From: Streptomyces sp. H27-H1
GTDB lineage: Bacteria > Actinomycetota > Actinomycetes > Streptomycetales > Streptomycetaceae
Assembly (NCBI RefSeq): GCF_026627445.1
Contig: NZ_JAPNLJ010000049.1
Coordinates: 1-49,198, forward strand
DNA: 49,198 nucleotides
Direction of reading: 5' to 3'
This document shows, piece after piece, positions 44,195 to 49,198 of the stretch. The position numbers and the translations under genes were made by a program. The notes beneath the pieces were generated by a model, which was given only the letters and a program-made list of their open reading frames with translations, was not told where the DNA came from and ran no database searches. Position 1 is the stretch's first letter. Each line of letters starts with the position of its first letter.

Positions 44195-44668
44195 ATGCGC
44201 GCGAAGATCATCTACTTCATCACGGCCGCGGTCCTGGTCGTGTACTTCGTCCTGGCCGGCAGCAGGGGCCTGATGCTGATCCGGCACGGGACCTGGCTCA
44301 CGGTCACGTTCGGGGTGGCCGTGCTGATCCTGCCGGTCATCGGCGTCTGGTTCCTCTGGAAGAACACCCAGTTCGTCACCCGTGCCAACCAGCTCGGAGT
44401 CGAGCTGGAGGCCGAGGGCGGACTGCCCGTGGACGAGTTGGAGCGGGACAAGTACGGCCGGATCCTGCGGGACTCGGCCGACGAGGTCTTCGCGCGCCGC
44501 AGGGCCGAGACGGAGGACGCGCCGGGGGACTGGCGCAGCTGGTTCCGCCTCGCCGTCGCCTACCACGACGCACGCGACACCCCGCGGGCCCGCAAGGCCA
44601 TGCAGCGGGCCATCTCCCTGCACCCCTCTTTGCGCCTAAACCGGCGCCGCTCTCGCGGACGTGGCTGA
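44195..44668 (+). CDS. Membrane protein with C-terminal TPR-like helices
   Basis: 157 residues. Two N-terminal membrane segments (about 5-22 and 33-53) are followed by a cytosolic domain with a GLPVDELERDKYGRI stretch and a TPR-like pair (WRSWFRLAVAYHDARDTPRARKAM, ISLHPSLRL). The family is known among Streptomyces but uncharacterised as far as I know. ATG at 44195, 19 nt after dapB. The TPR suggests a protein-protein role at the membrane. It is the last gene of this + strand run before a convergent gene. Confidence 0.7.
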   Translation: MRAKIIYFITAAVLVVYFVLAGSRGLMLIRHGTWLTVTFGVAVLILPVIGVWFLWKNTQFVTRANQLGVELEAEGGLPVDELERDKYGRILRDSADEVFARRRAETEDAPGDWRSWFRLAVAYHDARDTPRARKAMQRAISLHPSLRLNRRRSRGRG

Positions 44669-44722
44669 TCGCCGTTGTGGTTGCTCAATTGATGGTCGCG
44701 GTGGCCGGGCCGTGACGGGAGC

Positions 44723-45283
44723 TCAGCCCACCGGTACGGCCCGGTACTCGTCGGCCCAGGCCCCGACGGAGTCGGCGGCCCGGTCGAAGGCCTCGGTCCG
44801 CGACAGGAAGTCGGCGCTGTGGTCGGTGAGCAGCACCGGCAGCGCGGAGCCGCCGCGCGCGGCCACCGTCAGGGCCTGGCCCTGTACGGTCCTCGGCAGC
44901 CCGAGCCAGCGCACGGGCTGCTGCACGGTGCGGACCGCACCGACCTGGCTCCAGGGGATCGAGCGGGTGGTGAAGAACCCCACCACGCGCAGCCCCTTGG
45001 GGCTCACCCAGACGCCCGTACGCAGCATCCGCAGGGCCGAGCCGACCACGGCGAGCGAGGCGAGCATGCCGCCCAGGGCGCCGGTCCAGGTGCCGGCCGC
45101 CACGATGATCACCGTGGCGAACAGCATGAACGCGCCGAGCAGGAGCGCCACCGCGGCGATGGCCACCCGCCAGGGCCCCGGGCGGTAGGGGCGACGCCAG
45201 CGGTCCGGGTCTTCGTAGGGGAGCGTCTCCCCGTTGTCGTGCGCGTCGAATGCGCCGTCGGCCGTCAGGAAGGGCAGGGGCAC
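44723..45283 (-). CDS. PH-domain membrane protein
   Basis: 186 residues. Two membrane segments near 40-60 and 69-90 precede a bacterial PH-like domain (GVWVSPKGLRVVGFFTTRSIPWSQVGAV, ALTVAARGGSALPVLL). Such proteins often bind membranes or phospholipids; this one is uncharacterised. GTG 45283 is the first in-frame start, with GAGG 9 nt upstream. A small membrane protein gene lies 48 nt upstream on the same strand. Confidence 0.75.
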   Translation of the reverse strand: MPLPFLTADGAFDAHDNGETLPYEDPDRWRRPYRPGPWRVAIAAVALLLGAFMLFATVIIVAAGTWTGALGGMLASLAVVGSALRMLRTGVWVSPKGLRVVGFFTTRSIPWSQVGAVRTVQQPVRWLGLPRTVQGQALTVAARGGSALPVLLTDHSADFLSRTEAFDRAADSVGAWADEYRAVPVG

Positions 45284-45331
45284 GGCAGGACCTCACTCAC
45301 ATGCACGTTCGGTTGGGCTGTGCACGTGAGG

Positions 45332-45571
45332 CTACCGTCCCTCGGAGGCCTCCGACTGCTGCGACTTCGCCGGTGCGTGGCTCGGCTGCAGTGAAGAGAT
45401 GCCGAAGAGCAGCGACCCGACGAGCCCCGCCACGACGGTCAGTCCGACCAGACTACGGGCGGCCATCTGGGTCTTGCTCAGACTCTCGCGCGGCGGCGGA
45501 GTGACGTTGCTGCGGAATCGGTCGGCCTCGGCGACGAAGGCGAACGGGACTGGTTCGCGCCGGCGGAACAT
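45332..45571 (-). CDS. Small single-pass membrane protein
   Basis: 79 residues with one membrane segment (SLVGLTVVAGLVGSLLFGISSL, about 43-64), a basic N-terminus (MFRRREPVPFAFVAEADRF) and a Ser/Gln-rich tail. The ATG at 45571 is chosen because GAGGAG lies 8-10 nt upstream; a longer in-frame start lacks one. It precedes the PH-domain gene and may form a two-gene unit with it. No homology recognised. Confidence 0.65.
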   Translation of the reverse strand: MFRRREPVPFAFVAEADRFRSNVTPPPRESLSKTQMAARSLVGLTVVAGLVGSLLFGISSLQPSHAPAKSQQSEASEGR

Positions 45572-45885
45572 GGGGGCGACTCTCCTCACGGTCGGGGCCC
45601 TGGGGGCGGTGGAGGCGGGATGGGCGGACGTTCTACTAGGTAAGACGTACAAAGGACCCGATCGGTGCCGGTTTTCAGGACATTGCCCAAATTTTTTGGC
45701 GCTGCGTCAGATCGGCAGGTCAGGGCCCGGGGGAGCTCGGGCTGCCCGTTCGGCCCTGCCGGCCGGCCCCTCCTCCCCGGCGGAGCGACGCCGGAGGCGC
45801 CCTTCCGGCGGCCGTCCGTGTTGCCCCGTAAGGCCTGATCAACCGGTTCCGCACGGATGTACGGATCGAGTCCGAAGTGTCCGTA

Positions 45886-45915
45886 TTGCCACGTTTCGTA
45901 AAGTTCATCTAGGCT
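45886..45915 (+). promoter_or_regulatory. Candidate dapA promoter
   Basis: TTGCCA (45886-45891) and TAGGCT (45910-45915) are 18 nt apart, a good vegetative promoter match, about 115 nt before the dapA start. The surrounding 45572-46030 gap (459 nt) also holds an AT-rich patch at 45687-45699. I found no further gene there that I can support. Confidence 0.6.
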
Positions 45916-46030
45916 GATCAAACGGACCCGGCACTGCTTGAACCCCCGAGCAGGCAGTGCCGGGCTCCAACACCCTCATCACGTCCCCCGAGGGGACACC
46001 GCGAGCATGGCAGCGAGTAGCGTGTTACCC

Positions 46031-46930
46031 ATGGCTCCGATCTCGACTCCGCAGACCCCCTTCGGGCGGGTCCTCACCGCCATGATCACGCCGTTTACGG
46101 CTGATGGCGCACTTGACCTCGACGGCGCGCAGCAGCTCGCCGTCCACCTGGTGGACGCAGGCAACGACGGCCTGATCATCAACGGCACCACCGGTGAGTC
46201 GCCGACCACCACTGACGCGGAGAAAAACGACCTCGTACGAGCCGTACTCGAAGCTGTCGGAGACCGGGCCCACGTGGTCGCCGGCATCGGCACCAATGAC
46301 ACCCGTCACACCCTGGAGCTCGCCCGCCAGGCCGAGCGCACCGGCGCCCACGGCCTGCTCGCGGTCACCCCGTACTACAGCAAGCCGCCACAGGAGGGCC
46401 TCTTCCGGCACTTCACGGCGATCGCCGACGCCACCGAGCTCCCGGTGATGCTCTACGACATCCCCGGCCGCAGCGGTGTCCCGATCAATACGGAAACCCT
46501 CGTCCGGCTGGCCGAGCACCCCCGTATCGTTGCCAACAAGGACGCCAAGGGCGACCTCGGACGCGCAAGCTGGGCCATCGCACAGAGCGGCCTGGCCTGG
46601 TACTCCGGTGACGACATGCTGAACCTGCCGCTCCTGTCGGTCGGCGCGATCGGCTTCGTCTCCGTGGTCGGTCACGTGGTCACCCCCGAGCTCCGCGAGA
46701 TGCTTGCGGCCCACCTGGGCGGAGACGTCCAAAAGGCCACCGAGATCCACCAGAAGCTGCTCCCCGTCTTCACCGGCATGTTCCGCACCCAGGGTGTGAT
46801 CACCACCAAGGGCGCACTGAACCTGCAGGGCCTGCCCGCGGGCCCGCTGCGGCTCCCGCTCGTCGAGCTGACCGCCGAAGAGACGGCGCAGCTCAAGATC
46901 GATCTTGCCGCCGGCGGGGTACAGCTCTGA
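46031..46930 (+). CDS. dapA: 4-hydroxy-tetrahydrodipicolinate synthase
   Basis: DapA condenses pyruvate with aspartate semialdehyde at the entry to lysine/diaminopimelate synthesis. The 299-residue TIM-barrel product has GTTGES, the TPYYSKPP stretch and the Schiff-base Lys170 in NKDAKGD. ATG 46031 opens the conserved MAPISTPQTPFGRV. ATG 46007, 8 codons upstream, is preceded by GAGGGGA, so an N-terminal extension is possible. ATG 46031 itself has no good RBS. rnj follows 116 nt later. Confidence 0.93.
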   Translation: MAPISTPQTPFGRVLTAMITPFTADGALDLDGAQQLAVHLVDAGNDGLIINGTTGESPTTTDAEKNDLVRAVLEAVGDRAHVVAGIGTNDTRHTLELARQAERTGAHGLLAVTPYYSKPPQEGLFRHFTAIADATELPVMLYDIPGRSGVPINTETLVRLAEHPRIVANKDAKGDLGRASWAIAQSGLAWYSGDDMLNLPLLSVGAIGFVSVVGHVVTPELREMLAAHLGGDVQKATEIHQKLLPVFTGMFRTQGVITTKGALNLQGLPAGPLRLPLVELTAEETAQLKIDLAAGGVQL

Positions 46931-46991
46931 CACCAGACTTCACAACTGAATAAGCAGAACCACACAAGACCACAGCAAGTGCACGAATGAC

Positions 46992-47030
46992 ATGCGCGCC
47001 ACGGGCCTCGACGGGTACGTGGGCGCGCGT
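46992..47030 (+). promoter_or_regulatory. Hairpin in the rnj leader
   Basis: ATGCGCGCCAC (46992-47002) can pair with GTGGGCGCGCGT (47019-47030) with one bulge and one G-U, ending just before the AAGGAG RBS at 47034-47039. It could influence initiation at the TTG start. Confidence 0.4.
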
Positions 47031-47046
47031 GGTGAAGGAGAACCTT

Positions 47047-48732
47047 TTGAGCCATCCGCATCCTGAACTCGGTCCGCCGCCGAAGCTCCCCAAGGGCGGC
47101 CTTCGGGTCACCCCCCTGGGCGGGCTCGGTGAGATCGGCCGCAACATGACCGTCTTCGAGTTCGACGGTCGCCTGCTCATCGTCGACTGCGGCGTCCTCT
47201 TCCCCGAGGAGGAGCAGCCCGGCATCGACCTGATCCTGCCGGACTTCTCGTCCATCCGGGATCGCCTCGACGACATCGAGGGCATCGTCCTCACGCACGG
47301 CCACGAGGACCACATCGGCGCCGTCCCCTACCTCCTCCGGGAGAAGCCGGACATCCCGCTGATCGGTTCCAAGCTGACGCTGGCCCTCATCGAGGCGAAG
47401 CTCCAGGAGCACCGCATCCGCCCCTACACCCTCGAGGTGAAGGAAGGCGAGCGCGAGAACCTGGGCCCCTTCGACTGCGAGTTCATCGCCGTCAACCACT
47501 CCATCCCGGATGCCCTGGCCGTGGCCATCCGCACCGGCGCCGGCATGGTCGTCTGCACCGGCGACTTCAAGATGGACCAGCTGCCGCTGGACAACCGCCT
47601 CACCGACCTGCACGCCTTCGCGCGCCTGAGCGAAGAGGGCATCGACCTTCTCCTCTCGGACTCGACGAACGCCGAGGTCCCGGGCTTCGTCCCGCCCGAG
47701 CGCGAGATCTCGGGCGTCCTGCGCACGGTGTTCGCCAACGCCAACAACCGGATCATCGTGGCCAGCTTCGCCAGCCACGTGCACCGCATCCAGCAGATCC
47801 TCGACGCCGCCCACGAGTACGGCCGCAGGGTCGCCTTCGTCGGCCGTTCGATGGTCCGCAACATGGGCATCGCCCGTGACCTGGGCTACCTGAAGGTGCC
47901 GGCCGGCCTGGTCGTGGACGTCAAGACCCTCGACGACCTGCCGGCCCACGAGGTCGTCCTGGTCTGCACGGGTTCGCAGGGCGAGCCGATGGCGGCCCTG
48001 TCCCGCATGGCCAACCGCGATCACCAGATCCGGATCGTCCCGGGCGACACGGTCATCCTGGCCTCGTCCCTCATCCCGGGCAACGAGAACGCGGTCTACC
48101 GCGTGATCAACGGTCTGACCCGCTGGGGCGCCAACGTCGTGCACAAGGGCAACGCCAAGGTGCACGTCTCCGGCCACGCCTCCGCCGGCGAGCTGCTGTA
48201 CTTCTACAACATCTGCAAGCCGCGGAACCTGATGCCGGTCCACGGCGAATGGCGCCACCTGCGCGCCAACGCCGAGCTCGGCGCCCTGACGGGCGTACCG
48301 AAGGACCGGATCGTCATCGCCGAGGACGGCGTCGTCGTCGACCTCATCGACGGCAAGGCCCGCATCTCCGGCAAGGTCCAGGCCGGGTACGTGTACGTGG
48401 ACGGCCTCTCGGTCGGCGACGTCACGGAGGTCCACCTCAAGGACCGCAAGATCCTGGGTGACGAGGGCATCATCTCGGTCTACGTCGTGGTGGACAGCAC
48501 CACGGGCAAGATCGTCAGCGGCCCGAACATCCAGGCCCGCGGCTCCGGCATCGACGACTCGGCGTTCACGGCCGTCCTGCCGAAGATCGAGGAAGCCATC
48601 GCCCGCGCCGCCGCGGACGGTGTGGCGGAGCCGCACCAGATCCAGCAGCTCATCCGCCGCACGATGGGCAAGTGGGTCTCGGACGGCTACCGCCGCCGCC
48701 CGATGATCCTCCCGGTCGTCGTCGAGGTCTGA
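47047..48732 (+). CDS. rnj: Ribonuclease J
   Basis: RNase J is an endo- and 5'-exoribonuclease of the beta-CASP metallo-beta-lactamase family, involved in mRNA decay and rRNA processing. The 561-residue product has the metal motif HGHEDH (84-89), later metal ligands in the NHSIPDA region and CTGDFKMD, beta-CASP motifs through STNAEVPGF and VHVSGHAS, and a C-terminal domain. The start is TTG at 47047 with AAGGAG 7 nt upstream, giving the conserved MSHPHPEL; longer in-frame ATG at 46987 is outside that. Followed by a strong terminator. Confidence 0.95.
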   Translation: MSHPHPELGPPPKLPKGGLRVTPLGGLGEIGRNMTVFEFDGRLLIVDCGVLFPEEEQPGIDLILPDFSSIRDRLDDIEGIVLTHGHEDHIGAVPYLLREKPDIPLIGSKLTLALIEAKLQEHRIRPYTLEVKEGERENLGPFDCEFIAVNHSIPDALAVAIRTGAGMVVCTGDFKMDQLPLDNRLTDLHAFARLSEEGIDLLLSDSTNAEVPGFVPPEREISGVLRTVFANANNRIIVASFASHVHRIQQILDAAHEYGRRVAFVGRSMVRNMGIARDLGYLKVPAGLVVDVKTLDDLPAHEVVLVCTGSQGEPMAALSRMANRDHQIRIVPGDTVILASSLIPGNENAVYRVINGLTRWGANVVHKGNAKVHVSGHASAGELLYFYNICKPRNLMPVHGEWRHLRANAELGALTGVPKDRIVIAEDGVVVDLIDGKARISGKVQAGYVYVDGLSVGDVTEVHLKDRKILGDEGIISVYVVVDSTTGKIVSGPNIQARGSGIDDSAFTAVLPKIEEAIARAAADGVAEPHQIQQLIRRTMGKWVSDGYRRRPMILPVVVEV

Positions 48733-48751
48733 GCCTCGCCGTAGCGACCCG

Positions 48752-48797
48752 ACTGGAGCGGGGCAACCGGATTTGCATCCGGGGGCCCCGCTCCAGT
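48752..48797 (+). terminator. Terminator after rnj
   Basis: ACTGGAGCGGGGC (48752-48764) pairs perfectly over 13 bp with GCCCCGCTCCAGT (48785-48797), and inside it CCGGA pairs with TCCGG. It lies 20 nt after the rnj stop and shields the rRNA promoters beyond. Confidence 0.85.
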
Positions 48798-48889
48798 ACG
48801 TTTACCTCTCCACCTCGCACGGCACCCCGGCACACACGTGTGCCCGGACAGCTCGTTGCGAGCGGGTGGGATTCCAGAGCAGGGAAACC

Positions 48890-48918
48890 TGATAAAGTCT
48901 GGCTCGCCCGAAAGGGAA
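48890..48918 (+). promoter_or_regulatory. rRNA operon promoter 1 (extended -10)
   Basis: TGA-TAAAGT (-10 at 48893-48898) with a TG extension and no clear -35. Five nucleotides later the start region TCGCCCGAAAGGGAA (48904-48918) begins; promoter 2 has almost the same sequence. Confidence 0.6.
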
Positions 48919-48975
48919 TGGCTCTCCAATGGCCATCCAATTCAATTCCAAGCCAGGAACGGCATGGAAATGATC

Positions 48976-49004
48976 TGGTAGAGTTGGAATCGCCGGAAAG
49001 GGAA
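48976..49004 (+). promoter_or_regulatory. rRNA operon promoter 2 (extended -10)
   Basis: TGG-TAGAGT (-10 at 48979-48984) with the same TG extension, 86 nt after promoter 1. The start region TCGCCGGAAAGGGAA (48990-49004) matches promoter 1 at 14 of 15 positions and at the same distance. Confidence 0.65.
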
Positions 49005-49065
49005 ACGCGAAAGCGAAGAACTGGAAAGCGAAACCCGCTGACTGGGAATCAGGCCCGAAAGAGTC

Positions 49066-49074
49066 TGATAAAGT
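49066..49074 (+). promoter_or_regulatory. rRNA operon promoter 3 (extended -10)
   Basis: TGA-TAAAGT (-10 at 49069-49074), 90 nt after promoter 2, in the same CTGRTARAGT context. It is the closest to the leader element and the 16S gene. Streptomyces rRNA operons are known to have several tandem promoters. Confidence 0.65.
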
Positions 49075-49146
49075 CGGAGACACAAGAACGAAGGAAGCGC
49101 CCGGAGGAAAGCCCGAGAGGGTGAGTACAAAGGAAGCGTCCGTTCC

Positions 49147-49190
49147 TTGAGAACTCAACAGCGTGCCAAAAATCAACGCCAAAAGTTGAT
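49147..49190 (+). promoter_or_regulatory. rRNA leader: NusA-binding element and processing stem
   Basis: TTGAGAACTCAACAG (49147-49161) closely matches the leader element of actinobacterial rRNA operons; the mycobacterial version, GAACTCAATAG, is bound by NusA's KH domains. ATCAAC (49172-49177) and GTTGAT (49185-49190) form a short stem. The 16S gene itself starts outside the window. Confidence 0.75.
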
Positions 49191-49198
49191 ACCCCGTC

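Noticed and set aside
45687..45699. CCAAATTTTTTGG as a terminator
   Set aside because: It has a T-run but only a 5-bp AT-rich arm; it is more likely an AT-rich patch in the dapA upstream region.
45586..45921. Open frame of 111 codons on the - strand upstream of dapA
   Set aside because: TTG start without RBS, it overlaps the dapA promoter, and its second half is Pro/Arg-rich noise. The first 30 codons look more natural, so a search of relatives would settle it.
46992..47066. Short 24-codon frame in the rnj leader overlapping the TTG start
   Set aside because: ATG with no RBS; its length and the 20-nt overlap are easily reached by chance in this composition.

Overview
The window is about 49 kb of very GC-rich actinobacterial chromosome. 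GTG and TTG starts, strong third-position G+C bias and the gene order all point to a Streptomyces or a close relative. Most of it is core chromosome. It runs from the MEP isoprenoid genes through the rimP-nusA-infB translation block, a complete type VII (ESX) secretion locus, and an rpsO-pnp / dapB-dapA-rnj block, and ends in the promoter and leader region of an rRNA operon whose 16S gene lies just past the right edge.

Left part (1-7.8 kb, + strand): the C-terminal end of an unrecognised protein, dxr, the site-2 protease rseP, ispG, two adjacent but unrelated GNAT acetyltransferases and proS. A four-gene operon on the - strand (8.0-10.9 kb) follows. It encodes a Tat-type lipoprotein, a ferritin-like DUF4439 protein, an APH(6)/hydroxyurea-kinase-fold protein that has lost its catalytic residues, and an SPFH/slipin membrane protein. 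Diverging from it is the translation cluster rimP-nusA-ylxR(rnpM)-infB-ylxP-rbfA-truB (11.0-18.2 kb). Next come a 1203-residue protein made of a degenerate trypsin-like domain, a STAND-like NTPase domain and a helical repeat tail (18.5-22.1 kb), and then ribF.

Middle (23.2-39.0 kb): the ESX locus. An EspI-like MinD/ParA ATPase, an unrecognised protein and EccE are on the - strand. EccB, MycP and the WXG100 pair EsxB/EsxA are on the + strand. A lone DUF397 protein and the triple-ATPase EccC are on the - strand, and EccD is on the + strand. All core parts (EccB, C, D, E, MycP, two Esx substrates) are present and look intact. The 814-nt spacer upstream of the EccE partner gene holds several short tandem repeats, including seven GTCA units.

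Right part (39.2-49.2 kb): rpsO and pnp separated by a hairpin, an M16 zinc peptidase whose annotated start overlaps a strong UUCG-loop terminator, dapB, a TPR membrane protein, a PH-domain membrane protein and a small membrane protein (both - strand), dapA, and the ribonuclease J gene with a TTG start. The last 400 nt hold three spaced extended -10 promoters with matching start regions, and a GAACTCAACAG leader element of the kind NusA binds in actinobacterial rRNA operons.

The most unusual items are the protease-NTPase-repeat protein, the kinase-dead APH-fold protein inside the SPFH operon, and the repeat-bearing spacer and unidentified gene in the ESX locus. I saw no insertion sequence, prophage, CRISPR array or tRNA gene.
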